From [Mycobacterium] crassicus (lineage in GTDB: Bacteria > Actinomycetota > Actinomycetes > Mycobacteriales > Mycobacteriaceae), in NCBI RefSeq assembly GCF_020181615.1, contig NZ_CP084029.1, forward strand, positions 3,452,790-3,516,789: 64,000 nucleotides of DNA, read 5' to 3'. The notes beneath the pieces are model-generated. The model did no database searches. It had not been told where the DNA came from and saw only the letters and a list, made by a program, of their open reading frames with translations. The translations under genes and the position numbers were made by a program. Positions 39,167-49,533 of this stretch are shown here, piece after piece; position 1 is the first letter of the stretch, and every line of letters starts with the position of its first letter.

Positions 39167-41104
39167 TCAGCCCGGAGCCAGCCGCACCACCCGGTCGTTT
39201 CCGCGGTCGGCGACGTACACCGTCCCGTTCTTGCCGACCGCCACATCCAGCGGGGTGTTGAGCCCGCTGAACGCCAGCGTGGTCGGGGTGGTCGCACCGG
39301 CCGCCAGCTCGAGCACCTTGTTCCCGTCGTGTTCGGTGACATAGACGTTGGCGTCGGAATCCACGCTGATGCCCCACGGCACCGCGATCCCGGTGAACGG
39401 CAGCACCGTCTGGTTGGTGGATCCGGCGGCCAGCTTCAGCACCCGATTGTTGTCGGTGTCGGTGACGTAGACGGTGCCCGAACCGTCCACCGCCACGCCG
39501 TCGGGGTTGTTGAGGCCGCTGAACGGCAGCACCGTCTGGGTGTTCGACCCGGCTGCCAACTCCACCACCCGGTCGTTGCCGCGGTCGGCGACGTAGACGT
39601 TGCCGCCGGAGTCCACCGCCACTCCCTCGGGGTAGCTCAGGCCGCTGAACGGCAGCACCACCTGGTCGGTGGAGCCCGCCGTCAGCCTCACCACCCGGTT
39701 GTTGAAGTCCGAGACGTAGACAGTGCCGTTCTTGTCGACCGCCACGCCCTGCGGTTGATAGAGGCCGCTGAACGGCAGCACGGTCGGCGCCGACGATCCC
39801 GCCGCAAGCTTCACCACCCGCCCGTACATGCCCTGACTGGCGACGTAAACGTTGTCGTCGGAGTCCAGCGCCACCCCGCTCGGCGACAGCCGGAAGTTGA
39901 TGCCGGTGAACTGCAGCTCACTCTGGCCCGCCGGCGCCGCCGACGACGACTGCGATGGCCGCGCGATCAGGTATCCGACCACGCCGACCACCGTCACCAA
40001 CGCCAGAATCGCGGCGGCGATCACCGCCCGGCGCCGCATGTCGGGGCCCGCCGTGGTGTGACCGAACGTCGGTTCGGCCGGCGGCGAGTAGGCCGGTGGC
40101 CGGCGCACCGGCGGTGCCTGCGGTGCGGGTCGGTCGCGCCAGCCGGTGAGCTGTGCGCCCGAGGACTCCGCAGCCGGCCGAGCCACCGGTGCCGCCAGGG
40201 TCTCGGGGCCGAAGGCCGCCGCTTCGCCGTGCCGCATGATGGTGGCCGCCTGGTCCTGCTGCGGGCCGGTGAGCGCCTGGTTCGCGGCCGACGCCAGCTC
40301 GCCGGCACTGCGGTAGCGGTCCTCGGGCCGCTTGGCCATCCCCCGCGCGATCACCTGGTCGAACGCGGGCGACACACTGCCCGGGCGCTGCGCGCTGGGC
40401 CGCGGGGCGGGTTCGGTCAGGTGCGCGGCGATCATCCGCTCGATGCTGTCGGCCCGATACGGCGGTGTACCGGTCAGGCATTCGCCGAGCACGCAGGCCA
40501 GCGAGTAGATGTCGGCGCGGTAGGTGACGTCGCCGCCGGTGAACCGTTCCGGGGCCATGTAGTTGTAGGTGCCCACGGTGGTCCCGATCTGGGTCAGCCC
40601 AGGATCGGTGGCCGCGCGTGCGATGCCGAAATCCACCAGGTAGACGAAGTCGTCGTCGGTCACCAGGATGTTCTCGGGCTTGACGTCGCGGTGCATGATC
40701 CCGGCGGCGTGCGCGGCGTCCAGCGCGGCGGCTACCTGGCGCATCACCGCCACCGTCCGGGCCGGGCTGAGCGGGCCGTGGCGGTTCAGCAGGGTCCGCA
40801 GCGACTGCCCCTGGATCAGCCGCATCTCCACGTAGAACTGTCCGTCGATCTCGCCGTAGTCGTGGATGGGCACCACGTGCGGTTCGGTGAGCCGTCCGGC
40901 GGTGTCGGCCTCGCGCTGGAGCCGGGCGTGCAGCACCGGGTCGCCGGAGAGTTGCGGCGAGATCAGCTTCAGCGCCACCGACCGGTGCTTGCGGGTGTCC
41001 TCGGCCTCGTAGACCTCCCCCATCCCGCCACTGCCCAACAGCCGGACCAGCCGGTAGTGCCCGAACTGGGCCCCGGCTCGCGAACCGAGCCCGCCGTTAT
41101 GCAC
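39167..41104 (-). CDS. pknD: PknD receptor serine/threonine kinase with NHL propeller
   Basis: 645-residue protein. Kinase domain (about residues 17-275): Gly loop LGSGGMGEVY, Lys46, HRDVKPEN with Asp140, DFG at 158-160, activation loop GLTQIGTTVGTYNYMAPER. A Pro-rich linker is followed by a membrane helix (about 362-383) and an extracytoplasmic six-blade NHL beta-propeller (about 405-645) with repeats such as PEGVAVDSGGNVYVADRGN. It is very like M. tuberculosis PknD, which is linked to phosphate and osmotic signalling. GTG 41104 lies 6 bp after the stop of a second kinase of the same design. Confidence 0.95.
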   Translation of the reverse strand: MHNGGLGSRAGAQFGHYRLVRLLGSGGMGEVYEAEDTRKHRSVALKLISPQLSGDPVLHARLQREADTAGRLTEPHVVPIHDYGEIDGQFYVEMRLIQGQSLRTLLNRHGPLSPARTVAVMRQVAAALDAAHAAGIMHRDVKPENILVTDDDFVYLVDFGIARAATDPGLTQIGTTVGTYNYMAPERFTGGDVTYRADIYSLACVLGECLTGTPPYRADSIERMIAAHLTEPAPRPSAQRPGSVSPAFDQVIARGMAKRPEDRYRSAGELASAANQALTGPQQDQAATIMRHGEAAAFGPETLAAPVARPAAESSGAQLTGWRDRPAPQAPPVRRPPAYSPPAEPTFGHTTAGPDMRRRAVIAAAILALVTVVGVVGYLIARPSQSSSAAPAGQSELQFTGINFRLSPSGVALDSDDNVYVASQGMYGRVVKLAAGSSAPTVLPFSGLYQPQGVAVDKNGTVYVSDFNNRVVRLTAGSTDQVVLPFSGLSYPEGVAVDSGGNVYVADRGNDRVVELAAGSNTQTVLPFSGLNNPDGVAVDGSGTVYVTDTDNNRVLKLAAGSTNQTVLPFTGIAVPWGISVDSDANVYVTEHDGNKVLELAAGATTPTTLAFSGLNTPLDVAVGKNGTVYVADRGNDRVVRLAPG

Positions 41105-41110
41105 CCGGCC

Positions 41111-43126
41111 TCATCGGTCCGAGTCCACTTTCACCACCCGGTCGTTGCCGCGGTCGGCGACGTAGACGTTGCCGTGGGTGTCGACCGCCACGTCCAACGG
41201 CGCGTTGAGACCGGTGAACGGCAAGACCACCGGGATCGACGCCCCGGCAGCCAGTTTCACGACCTTGTTGCGGTTGCGCTCGGTGACGTAGATGTCGCCG
41301 CCGTCGTCGACCGCGATGCCCCACGGAGCGACGATCCCGGTGAACGGCAACACCACCTGTTCGCCGGAGGCCGCCGGCAGCTTGAGCACCCGGTTGTTGC
41401 CGGTGTCGGTGACATAGACGTTGCCGGCCGAATCCACCGCCACCCCGTCTGGCCGCTCGAGGCCGACGAAGGGCAGCGTGGTCTGCACGTTCGAGCCGGC
41501 TTCCAGCCGCAGCACGACATCGTTGCCGCGGTCGGCCACGTAGACGTTGCCCTCGGAATCCACCGCCACCCCGTCGGGGTCCTCCAGGCCGGCGAACGGC
41601 AGCACCGTGTGCGAATCGGAGTCCGCCGAGATCTTGACCACGCGGGCGTTGACGTCGGAGAAGTACACGTTGCCGTCCCTGTCGACGGTCAACCCACGGG
41701 GCTGGTACTGGTCGCTGAACGGCAGCACCGAGGAGGTGGAGGTGCCGTTGTCGGCCGCCAGTTTGACCACCCGCCCGTGCATACCCTCGCTGGTGACGTA
41801 GACGCTGCCGTCGGCGTCCAGCGCCACCGCGCCCGGCGAGAGCCGGAAGTCCAGGTCGTTGAACGGCAGCACCGCCTGCGGCGGGGCCGCCACCGGTGAG
41901 GCCGACGAGGGCCGGCTCACCAGAGTGCCGACGCCGCCGACGACCGTGACCGCGGCCAACGCGGCGGCCGCCACCAGCACGGGCTTGCGCGGCAACCGCA
42001 GCAGGCGGCGGGACGGGACGGGCATGACCGGTGTGTCGGTGTGCCGGTCGGCGCGCAGGAGCGGGGACACCGGGAACGGCGCCGGGGGCAGGCCCCCCAA
42101 ACCGGCACCGAAACCGGCCCCGGAGTCCGTTTCGGGTGGCGCCCACGCCGGCCGGCCGAGTCCGCCCGGAACCGGTTGCGGCGCACCGCCTCCACGACCG
42201 TCGGTTCGGGGCTCTGCTTCCAGTCCGCCGGGCAGGTGCAGGGCGGGCTCGCCGCGCCGCAGGATCCTGGCGACCTGGTGACGTTCCGGCTCGGTGAGCG
42301 CCGCGTAGGCGGCAGCGGCCAGCTCACCGGCACTGCTGTAACGGTCCTCGGGTTTGCGGGCCAACCCGCGGGCCAGCACGTCGTCGACGGCCGCGGGGAC
42401 GCGCCCGGGGCGAATCCTGCTGGGGCGCGGGGGTTCCGCCGTCAGTCGTTCGGCCACCGCCTCGTCGACCGTCTCGGCGGAGAAGGGAGCGGCCCCGCTC
42501 AGGCATTCGGTCAGCACGCAGGCCAGCGAGTAGATGTCGGCGAGGTGGGTGACCTGTTCACCGGTAAGCCGTTCCGGCGCCATGTAGTTGACGGTGCCGG
42601 TGGCCGGCTCGGCCTGCGCCACCGGTTCGGCGATGGCCGCGGCGACACCGAAGTCCAACAGGTAGGCCAGGTCGTCGTCGGTGACCAGAATGTTGTCGGG
42701 TTTGACGTCGCGGTGGATGACGTCGGCGTTGTGCGCGGCGTCGAGCGCCGCCGCGATCTGGCGCACAATGGCCACCGCCCGCGGCGGGCTCAGCGGGCCC
42801 CCGGTGGCCAACATGGTGGCCAGGTCGGTGCCGTCGATCAGGCCCAGCTCCAGGTAGAGCCGGTCGTCGATCTCACCGTAGGCGCGGATCGGCACCACGT
42901 GCGGTTCGGTCAGTTGTCCGGCGGCTTCGGCCTCGTCTTCGAGCCGGCTGCGGAACGCCTCGTCGCCGGAGAGTGCTTCCGAGATCAGCTTGAGCGCCAC
43001 CGTCTCGTCGTTACGGGTGTCCTCGGCCCGGTACACCTCGCCCACAACGCCGCTTCCCAGCAATCGCTCCAGCTGATAGGGGCCGAACCGCGACCCAACT
43101 CGCGAACCCGGCTCGGCGTTGTTCAC
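41111..43126 (-). CDS. Second PknD-like kinase with altered activation loop
   Basis: 671-residue paralogue with the same architecture: kinase (about residues 17-275), long Gly/Pro-rich linker, membrane helix (about 380-400) and six NHL blades. Catalytic residues are intact (Lys46, HRDVKPDN with Asp140, DFG 158-160). However, the glycine loop is GSGVVGEVY, the Arg after DFG is lost (DFGVAAA), and the activation loop EPVAQAEPATGTVNY lacks the first threonine of PknD. Regulation by autophosphorylation may therefore differ. It precedes pknD by 6 bp and follows pstS2 by 104 bp. A tandem duplication followed by divergence is likely. Confidence 0.92.
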   Translation of the reverse strand: MNNAEPGSRVGSRFGPYQLERLLGSGVVGEVYRAEDTRNDETVALKLISEALSGDEAFRSRLEDEAEAAGQLTEPHVVPIRAYGEIDDRLYLELGLIDGTDLATMLATGGPLSPPRAVAIVRQIAAALDAAHNADVIHRDVKPDNILVTDDDLAYLLDFGVAAAIAEPVAQAEPATGTVNYMAPERLTGEQVTHLADIYSLACVLTECLSGAAPFSAETVDEAVAERLTAEPPRPSRIRPGRVPAAVDDVLARGLARKPEDRYSSAGELAAAAYAALTEPERHQVARILRRGEPALHLPGGLEAEPRTDGRGGGAPQPVPGGLGRPAWAPPETDSGAGFGAGLGGLPPAPFPVSPLLRADRHTDTPVMPVPSRRLLRLPRKPVLVAAAALAAVTVVGGVGTLVSRPSSASPVAAPPQAVLPFNDLDFRLSPGAVALDADGSVYVTSEGMHGRVVKLAADNGTSTSSVLPFSDQYQPRGLTVDRDGNVYFSDVNARVVKISADSDSHTVLPFAGLEDPDGVAVDSEGNVYVADRGNDVVLRLEAGSNVQTTLPFVGLERPDGVAVDSAGNVYVTDTGNNRVLKLPAASGEQVVLPFTGIVAPWGIAVDDGGDIYVTERNRNKVVKLAAGASIPVVLPFTGLNAPLDVAVDTHGNVYVADRGNDRVVKVDSDR

Positions 43127-43230
43127 CGACGACGCTCCCTTCGCCTCACCACTCCAGCGCCACGAAACCGCGGCGAAAGTCCGCCTACCAGCCTAACCGG
43201 CTGTTCACCCGACAGAAACCTGACGGACGG

Positions 43231-44349
43231 TCACGAGATGGCGTTCACCGCGGCCAGGAGCTTCGATTTGAAGGAATCCGGCAGCGGAATGGACCCGTAC
43301 TGGTCCAATCCGTCCTGGCCCGGACCGATCGCGGCCTGCATGAACGCCTTGACGGCCGCGCCGGTGGCGGCGTCGGGGTACTTCGAGCAGACGATCTCGT
43401 AGGTCGCCAGCACGATCGGGTAGGCGCCCGGATCGGTGGGCTTGTAGAACGCCGAGGTGTCCAGCACCAGGTCGTTGGGCTGACCGGCGGGCGACGCGAA
43501 CTTCGCGCCGGCGATCGTCTTGCCGACCGAGTCGGCGGAGATGGACACCGGGTGGGGGCCGGCCGAGGTGATGATCTGCACCATCGGCAGCTGCTTGCCG
43601 ACCGCGAACGACCACTCGTTGTAGGTGATGGAACCGTCGGTGTTCTGCAGTGCCGCCGACGTGCCGTTGTTCCCGGTGGCGCCTTCGCCGACGCCGCCGT
43701 TGAACATCTCGCCGGTTCCCCCGGTCCATGCCCCGTCGGAGGCGCCGTCGAGATACTTCTGGAAGTTGGCGGTGGTCCCGGACTTGTCGCTGCGGTACAC
43801 CACGTGGATGGGCAACGAGGGCAGCGCCACCCCGGCATTGAGCGCCTTGATCGCGGGGTTGTCCCAGCTGCCGATCGTCCCGTTGAAGATCTTCGCGACA
43901 GTGGGGCCGTCCAGGCTCAGGGTGTTGACCCCGCTGATGTGATAGGTGACCGCGATCGGACCGAACACGATCGGCAGGTCCCACGCCGGTGAACCGCACC
44001 GCTCCGCCGCCCGCTCCGGCTGGCCCTTGGACGGGTCCAACGCCACATCGGATCCGGCGAGATCGGTCTGGTTGCCGACGAAGTCGTCCACCCCGGCGCC
44101 CGAGCCGTTCGCGTTGTAGTCCAGCGTGTGTCCCGGGCATGCCCGGATATAGGCGTAGACGAACTGCTCGATCGCGTTCTCCTGGGCGGTCGAACCGCTG
44201 GCGTGCAGTTCCTGTTTGCCGCCGCAGTCCACCGCCACCGCCTCACCGCCGGCCGTTCCCGAGTCGCCGGAGTTGCCGCCGCAGGCCGAAACCAACAGTG
44301 CGCCAACAGCGAGCAGCGCCAAGACCAGAGTCGATCGGCCGAATCTCAC
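43231..44349 (-). CDS. pstS2: Phosphate-binding lipoprotein PstS2-like
   Basis: 372-residue periplasmic-type phosphate-binding protein. The signal peptide ends in the lipobox VSAC (Cys23), predicting a lipid-anchored surface receptor. The binding-fold motifs [41 protein letters not shown] and [14 protein letters not shown] fit PstS. Similar to M. tuberculosis PstS2 (370 residues), which is also next to pknD. GTG 44349 was chosen to give a normal signal peptide; the frame is open upstream. It diverges from pstB across 160 bp. Confidence 0.93.
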   Translation of the reverse strand: MRFGRSTLVLALLAVGALLVSACGGNSGDSGTAGGEAVAVDCGGKQELHASGSTAQENAIEQFVYAYIRACPGHTLDYNANGSGAGVDDFVGNQTDLAGSDVALDPSKGQPERAAERCGSPAWDLPIVFGPIAVTYHISGVNTLSLDGPTVAKIFNGTIGSWDNPAIKALNAGVALPSLPIHVVYRSDKSGTTANFQKYLDGASDGAWTGGTGEMFNGGVGEGATGNNGTSAALQNTDGSITYNEWSFAVGKQLPMVQIITSAGPHPVSISADSVGKTIAGAKFASPAGQPNDLVLDTSAFYKPTDPGAYPIVLATYEIVCSKYPDAATGAAVKAFMQAAIGPGQDGLDQYGSIPLPDSFKSKLLAAVNAIS

Positions 44350-44477
44350 GGGACGAAACTTTACCGTGACTGCCTCAAGCGGACGTAACATTGCCCGAAG
44401 CCGGCCGCACGGCCACGCCTGTCCGAACTCTTGGCAGCCGCGCTGACACTCGCCCAGTCCGCCGCGGGTGCGACATT

Positions 44478-44503
44478 TTGACAACTGATCCGCAGGAATC
44501 AGT
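44478..44503 (+). promoter_or_regulatory. pstB promoter: TTGACA plus inverted repeat
   Basis: TTGACA (44478-44483) is followed directly by ACTGAT (44484-44489), 8 nt, then ATCAGT (44498-44503), a perfect 6-bp inverted repeat, 6 bp before the pstB ATG. The repeat fills the -35/-10 spacer and would make a good operator. It does not match the direct-repeat PHO-box pattern I would expect for RegX3. Confidence 0.45.
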
Positions 44504-44509
44504 CGTAAC

Positions 44510-45361
44510 ATGACGGCGATGCCGCCCGTCGAACTCGACAACGAGACCGGGGATGTCAGCGTTCCAGCGATGAGCGCTGTCGGCCTCACCTTGGGTTTTG
44601 GAGCGAAAACCGTACTCAATGAGGTGAATCTGGCGTTTGACGCCCGGGCGATCACCGCGCTGCTCGGGCCCACCGGCTCCGGCAAGACCACGTTTCTGCG
44701 CACCCTGAACCGGATGAACGACAAAGTGACCGGTTATCGGCACAGCGGTGACGTTCTACTTGGCGGGACGAGCATCTTCGGTGGCCGGGATCTGATGGAA
44801 CTGCGCCGCAGCGTCGGCATGCTGTTCCAGCGCCCCAATCCCTTCCCGATGTCGATCATGGACAACGTCGTTGCCGGCGTACGTGCCCATAAAATGGTGC
44901 CACGCAAGCAATTCCGCAGCGTTGCCGAAGAGAAGCTGCGACTGGTCGGACTCTGGAATGCGGTCAAGGACCGGTTGGGCGACTCCCCGTTCCGGCTGTC
45001 CGGCGGCCAGCAACAACTGTTATGCACCGCCCGCGCACTGGCGGTCAACCCGGAGGTGCTGTTGCTCGACGAGCCCACGTCGTCGTTGGACCCGAACACG
45101 ACCGACAAGATCGAACAGCTCATTTCATCATTGGCCGGGCGGTTGACGGTGATCATGGTGACCCACGATTTGGCGCAGGCCGCCCGGATCGCCGACCGCA
45201 CCGCGTTCTTCTTTGAGGGCAGGCTGGTCGAGGAAGGCCCTACCGCGCACCTGTTCTCGTCGCCGCAGCACGAAGAAACGGCCCGCTACGTATCCCGGGG
45301 GCAGTTGACCGCAGAGAACCGCCAGAGGTTCGCCGATCACGAGGAAAGGGTGTCACCGTGA
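44510..45361 (+). CDS. pstB: Phosphate ABC transporter ATPase PstB
   Basis: 283-residue ABC ATPase that powers phosphate uptake. Walker [11 protein letters not shown]-loop [17 protein letters not shown], signature LSGGQQQL, Walker [14 protein letters not shown] and switch His in VTHDLAQ are all present. ATG 44510 is used; AGGA lies 12 bp upstream, rather far. pstS1 starts within its stop codon (GTGA). Orthologue of Rv0933. Confidence 0.95.
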   Translation: MTAMPPVELDNETGDVSVPAMSAVGLTLGFGAKTVLNEVNLAFDARAITALLGPTGSGKTTFLRTLNRMNDKVTGYRHSGDVLLGGTSIFGGRDLMELRRSVGMLFQRPNPFPMSIMDNVVAGVRAHKMVPRKQFRSVAEEKLRLVGLWNAVKDRLGDSPFRLSGGQQQLLCTARALAVNPEVLLLDEPTSSLDPNTTDKIEQLISSLAGRLTVIMVTHDLAQAARIADRTAFFFEGRLVEEGPTAHLFSSPQHEETARYVSRGQLTAENRQRFADHEERVSP

Positions 45362-46482
45362 AAACTCGCCTTCAAAGCATGCTGGCCCTGTCGGCCGCCG
45401 CGCCGCTGATCCTGGCAGGAGCGGCCTGCGGCGGGAAAACCGCTACCGCGCCGTCGGATTCGGCTCCCGAGGGCGCCGTGGCCACCGCGCCGGCAACGTC
45501 GAACGTGTCGCTGTCGGAGACCGGCAGCACCCTGCTCTACCCGCTGTTCAACCAGTGGGGCCCGGCCTACAGTCAGAAGTACCCGAACGTCACGATCACC
45601 GCGCAGGGCACGGGCTCGGGTACCGGAATCTCGCAGGCCGCCGCCGGCGCGGTCGACATCGGGGCCTCCGATGCCTACCTGTCCGAAGGCGACATGAAAG
45701 AACACCAGGGCCTGATGAACATCGCCCTGGCCGTCTCGGCGCAACAGGTCAACTACAACGTCCCCGGCGTCACCGACCCCATCAAACTCGACGGCAAAGT
45801 GCTGGCCGGCATGTACAACGGCACCGTCAAAACCTGGAACGACCCGCAGATCACCGCACTCAACCCCGACATGAACCTGCCCGACACCCCCGTGGTCCCA
45901 CTGCACCGCTCCGACGGCTCCGGCGACACCTTCCTGTTCACCCAATACCTGTCCAAACAGGATCCCGACGGCTGGGGCAAAGCCCCCGGCTTCGGCACCA
46001 CCGTCGACTTCCCCGCCGTACCCGGCGCGCTCGGCGAGAACGGCAACGGCGGCATGGTCACCGGCTGCGCCGAAACCCCCGGCTGCGTCGCCTATATCGG
46101 GATCAGTTTCCTGGACCAGGCCCGCGACAAGGGCCTCGGTGAGGCGCAGTTGGCCAACGCCACCGGCAACTACCTGCAGCCCAACGCCAAGAGCATTCAG
46201 GCGGCCGCGGCCGGCTTCGCCGACCAGACCCCCGACAACCAGGCCATCTCCCTGATCAACGGCCCCTCCCCCGACAGCTACCCGATCGTCAACTACGAAT
46301 ACGCCATCGTCAACGCGCACCAGAAGGACGCCGCCACCGCCCAAACCCTGCAGGCATTCCTGCACTGGGCCATCACCGACGGCAACGCCCCCGCCTTCCT
46401 CGACAAGGTGCACTTCCAGCCGCTGCCCGACGAGGTTGCGAAGCTGTCGCTGGCCCAGATCGCGAAGATCACCGCGAAGTAA
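45358..46482 (+). CDS. pstS1: Phosphate-binding lipoprotein PstS1
   Basis: 374-residue phosphate receptor, close to the M. tuberculosis 38-kDa antigen. The signal peptide ends in LAGAACGG, a slightly non-standard lipobox with Cys24. Phosphate-binding stretches: [46 protein letters not shown] and [19 protein letters not shown]. Start overlaps pstB by 4 bp. The codons of residues about 140-230 strongly favour C-ending forms, consistent with high expression. Confidence 0.95.
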   Translation: MKTRLQSMLALSAAAPLILAGAACGGKTATAPSDSAPEGAVATAPATSNVSLSETGSTLLYPLFNQWGPAYSQKYPNVTITAQGTGSGTGISQAAAGAVDIGASDAYLSEGDMKEHQGLMNIALAVSAQQVNYNVPGVTDPIKLDGKVLAGMYNGTVKTWNDPQITALNPDMNLPDTPVVPLHRSDGSGDTFLFTQYLSKQDPDGWGKAPGFGTTVDFPAVPGALGENGNGGMVTGCAETPGCVAYIGISFLDQARDKGLGEAQLANATGNYLQPNAKSIQAAAAGFADQTPDNQAISLINGPSPDSYPIVNYEYAIVNAHQKDAATAQTLQAFLHWAITDGNAPAFLDKVHFQPLPDEVAKLSLAQIAKITAK

Positions 46483-46490
46483 CCCGGCCC

Positions 46491-47498
46491 GTGAGGCGAT
46501 CCGGGGCGCGCGCCGGCCCGGCCATTCGCTGGCTGGGTGCGGTGAGCGCGCTGGTGCCGCTGCTGGCGCTGCTGTTCGTGCTGGCGACGCTGCTCATCGA
46601 GGCATTGCCGGCGATCACCGTCAACGGGCTGCACTTTTTCACCGGGATCGACTGGAACCCCGGCAACACCTACGGTTCGGCCACCGTCACCCGCGGCGTG
46701 CAACATCCGACCGGCGCCTACTACGGGGCGCTGCCGCTGATCGTCGGCACGCTGGCAACCTCGGCGATCGCCCTGGTGATCGCCGTTCCGGTGTCCATCG
46801 GGGCGGCGCTCCTGATCGTGGAGCGCCTCCCGCGGAGCATCGCCTCGGTAGTCGGGATGATGCTGGAGCTGCTGGCCGGTATTCCCAGCGTCATCGTCGG
46901 GCTGTGGGGGGCGATGACTTTCGGGCCGTTCATCGCCGGCCACGTGGCTCCGGTGATCGCCCGCAACGCCCCGGATATGCCGGTGCTGCGCTATTTTCGC
47001 GGCGATCCCGGCCATGGGGAGGGACTGCTGGTTTCCGGCCTGGTGCTGGCCGTGATGGTGATTCCGATCATCGCCAGCACCAGCCGGGACCTGATCCGCC
47101 AAGTTCCGCCGCTGCCCCGCGAGGGGGCGATCGCGTTGGGAATGACCGAGTTCGAGTGCGTTCGCCGGGTCACGCTGCCATGGGTCACCAGCGGCATCGT
47201 CGGGGCGATCGTGCTGGGACTCGGGCGCGCGCTCGGCGAAACGATGGCGGTGGCGATGGTCTCCGGCGCGGTGCTGGGAACCATGCCGACGACCATCTAT
47301 TCGACCATGACCACCATCGCCGCCACCGTTGTCTCGCAGCTGGATTCGGCGATGACGGACTTCACCGACTTCGCGGTCAAAACACTCGCCGAGGTGAGCC
47401 TGGTGCTGATGGTGATAACCTTGCTCACGAACATCGCCGCCCGCATGCTGGTTCGCCGGGTGTCGGGGACCGCGCTACCGGTGGGACGTGGAGTCTGA
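46491..47498 (+). CDS. pstC1: Phosphate ABC transporter permease PstC
   Basis: 335-residue permease with about six membrane helices. The cytoplasmic EAA loop that contacts PstB is [20 protein letters not shown], and [14 protein letters not shown] is a conserved helix. GTG 46491 lies 8 bp after the pstS1 stop. PstC pairs with PstA to form the membrane channel. Confidence 0.93.
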   Translation: MRRSGARAGPAIRWLGAVSALVPLLALLFVLATLLIEALPAITVNGLHFFTGIDWNPGNTYGSATVTRGVQHPTGAYYGALPLIVGTLATSAIALVIAVPVSIGAALLIVERLPRSIASVVGMMLELLAGIPSVIVGLWGAMTFGPFIAGHVAPVIARNAPDMPVLRYFRGDPGHGEGLLVSGLVLAVMVIPIIASTSRDLIRQVPPLPREGAIALGMTEFECVRRVTLPWVTSGIVGAIVLGLGRALGETMAVAMVSGAVLGTMPTTIYSTMTTIAATVVSQLDSAMTDFTDFAVKTLAEVSLVLMVITLLTNIAARMLVRRVSGTALPVGRGV

Positions 47499-47510
47499 CG
47501 GGGTGCCGAG

Positions 47511-48350
47511 GTGAACAGCCGCAAGATCGTCAACGCCGCGTTCTGGCTGGGCTGCTTGTCATGCCTTGCGGTGGTGGTGGTTCCGACGCTGTGGATGCTG
47601 ATCGAGGTCATCGGTCGAGCCCTGCCGGTGTTCGATTGGCAGGTCCTGACCGAGAACACTCGCGGCAACGGCGGCGGGCTGCGCAACGCGATCATCGGCA
47701 CCGCGGTACTGGGGTTCGGGGTACTGCTGGTGGGCGGGACGGTGAGCGTGCTGACCGGGATCTACCTGTCCGAATTCGCCACCGGGAGAACGCAGTCGCT
47801 GCTGCGCGGCGCCTATGAGGTGCTGGCCGGCATTCCGTCCATCGTCCTCGGCTACGTCGGCTACCTGGCGTTGGTGGTGCTCTTCGGATGGGGTTTCTCA
47901 CTGGCCGCCGGGGTGGTGACGCTGTCTGTGCTCGCGATCCCCTACATCGCGAAGGCTACCGAGGCGGCGCTCGGTCAGGTGCCGACGTCCTACCGGGAGG
48001 GCGCCGAAGCGCTCGGGCTGCCGGTGGGCTGGACCCTGCGCAGGATCGTGTTGAAGTCGGCGGTCCCCGGGATCGTCACCGGCATGCTGGTGGCCCTCGC
48101 GCTGGCGGTCGGCGAGACAGCGCCGATGCTCTACACCGCGGGCTGGTCCAACACCGCCCCCACCGGCGAGCTCACCCATTCCCCGGTCGGCTACCTGACC
48201 TACCCGATCTGGACGTTCTACAACCTGCCGTCGCAATCGGCCCGCGATCTGTCCTACAACGCAGCGTTCCTGTTGATCTTGTTTGTACTGTTGCTGATAC
48301 TCATCGGGCGACTGGTCAGCTGGCGGTCGCGCAGGCATTCGGAGGACTGA
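47511..48350 (+). CDS. pstA2: Phosphate ABC transporter permease PstA
   Basis: 279-residue permease with about six helices. The EAA loop is [20 protein letters not shown], with [10 protein letters not shown] and [15 protein letters not shown] as family motifs. GTG 47511 starts 12 bp after pstC1. It completes the pstB-pstS1-pstC1-pstA2 operon. The next gene, a CoA-transferase, starts 4 bp later although unrelated in function. Confidence 0.93.
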   Translation: MNSRKIVNAAFWLGCLSCLAVVVVPTLWMLIEVIGRALPVFDWQVLTENTRGNGGGLRNAIIGTAVLGFGVLLVGGTVSVLTGIYLSEFATGRTQSLLRGAYEVLAGIPSIVLGYVGYLALVVLFGWGFSLAAGVVTLSVLAIPYIAKATEAALGQVPTSYREGAEALGLPVGWTLRRIVLKSAVPGIVTGMLVALALAVGETAPMLYTAGWSNTAPTGELTHSPVGYLTYPIWTFYNLPSQSARDLSYNAAFLLILFVLLLILIGRLVSWRSRRHSED

Positions 48351-48354
48351 GCAG

Positions 48355-49533
48355 ATGGCCGACGATTCGGGACCCAAACCGCTGGACGGATTCCGGGTCC
48401 TGGACTTCACCCAGAACGTGGCCGGCCCGCTGGCCGGTCAGGTGCTGGCCGATCTGGGCGCCGAGGTCATCAAGGTCGAGGCGCCCGGCGGTGAGGCCAG
48501 CCGGCAGATCACCTCGGTGCTGCCCGGCCGCCGGCCGCTGGCCGTCTATTTTCTGCCGAACAACCGTGGCAAGAAGTCGGTGACCGCCGATCTGCGGACC
48601 GCCGAGGCCAAACAGCAGATCCTGGATCTGGTCGACACCGCCGACGTCGTCCTGGAGTCCTTCCGGCCAGGTGTGATGGAGCGGCTCGGGCTGGGCCCGG
48701 ACGAACTGCGTTCGCGCAATCCGAGACTCGTCTACGCGCGGCTGTCGGCGTACGGCGGCAACGGGCCGAACGGCGACCGCCCGGGGGTCGACCTGATGGT
48801 GGCGGCCGAGGCCGGGATGACCTCGGGGATGCGGACCCCCGACGGCAGGCCGCAGATCATCCCGTTCCAGCTGGTCGACAATGCCAGCGGCCACGTACTG
48901 GCGCAGGCGGTGTTGGCGGCACTGCTCAGCCGGGAGCGGCACGGCGTAGCCGACGTGGTGGAAGTGGCGATGTACGACGTGGCGGTGGCACTGCAGGCCA
49001 ATCAACTCACCGTGCACCTGAACCGCCCGGAGACGCCGCGGGCCGAGACATCCGCAGCCCCAACCGCCAAGCGGCGCAAGGGAGTCGGATTCGCCACCCA
49101 GCCCTCGGATGCGTTTCGCACCGCCGACGGCTACGTCCTCATCAGCGCCTACACGCCCAAACACTGGGATACGCTGTGCCGCACCATCGACCGGCCGGAT
49201 CTGATCGCCGATCCGCGGTTCGCCGATCAGCGCTCCCGGTCGATCAACTACGCCGAGCTCACCGCCGAGCTGGAATCCACCCTGGCCACCGCGACGTCAC
49301 AGCAGTGGGTGGATCGGTTGCAGCGCAACGGTTTGATGGCATGCCTGGCCAATACCTGGAAGCAGGTGGTGGACACCGCGTTGTTCGCCGAGAATCAGCT
49401 GGCCCTGCGAACCGGCGAGGGCGACAGCGCGATCACCGTGGTGCGCACCCCGGCGCGCTACGGCTCGTTCGACGCCGCAGTCACCGGCGCTCCCCCCACA
49501 CCGGGTCAGCACAACGACGAATTGTTGCGCTAG
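48355..49533 (+). CDS. Class III (CaiB/Frc family) CoA-transferase, Rv3272-like
   Basis: 392-residue CoA-transferase. N-terminal [20 protein letters not shown] and [14 protein letters not shown], then [13 protein letters not shown] and the predicted catalytic Asp in [14 protein letters not shown] (Asp about residue 144). It moves CoA between carboxylic acids; the acids are unknown. ATG 48355 begins 4 bp after pstA2. Its end overlaps the converging ackA by 4 bp. The position between Rv3271c- and fadE25-like genes fits Rv3272. Confidence 0.9.
   Translation: MADDSGPKPLDGFRVLDFTQNVAGPLAGQVLADLGAEVIKVEAPGGEASRQITSVLPGRRPLAVYFLPNNRGKKSVTADLRTAEAKQQILDLVDTADVVLESFRPGVMERLGLGPDELRSRNPRLVYARLSAYGGNGPNGDRPGVDLMVAAEAGMTSGMRTPDGRPQIIPFQLVDNASGHVLAQAVLAALLSRERHGVADVVEVAMYDVAVALQANQLTVHLNRPETPRAETSAAPTAKRRKGVGFATQPSDAFRTADGYVLISAYTPKHWDTLCRTIDRPDLIADPRFADQRSRSINYAELTAELESTLATATSQQWVDRLQRNGLMACLANTWKQVVDTALFAENQLALRTGEGDSAITVVRTPARYGSFDAAVTGAPPTPGQHNDELLR

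Noticed and set aside
38930..41899. 989-codon open frame antisense to the pknD genes
   Set aside because: High-GC shadow frame: rich in His, Gly, Arg and Val, no domain, and mirrors the NHL repeats of the real genes on the other strand.
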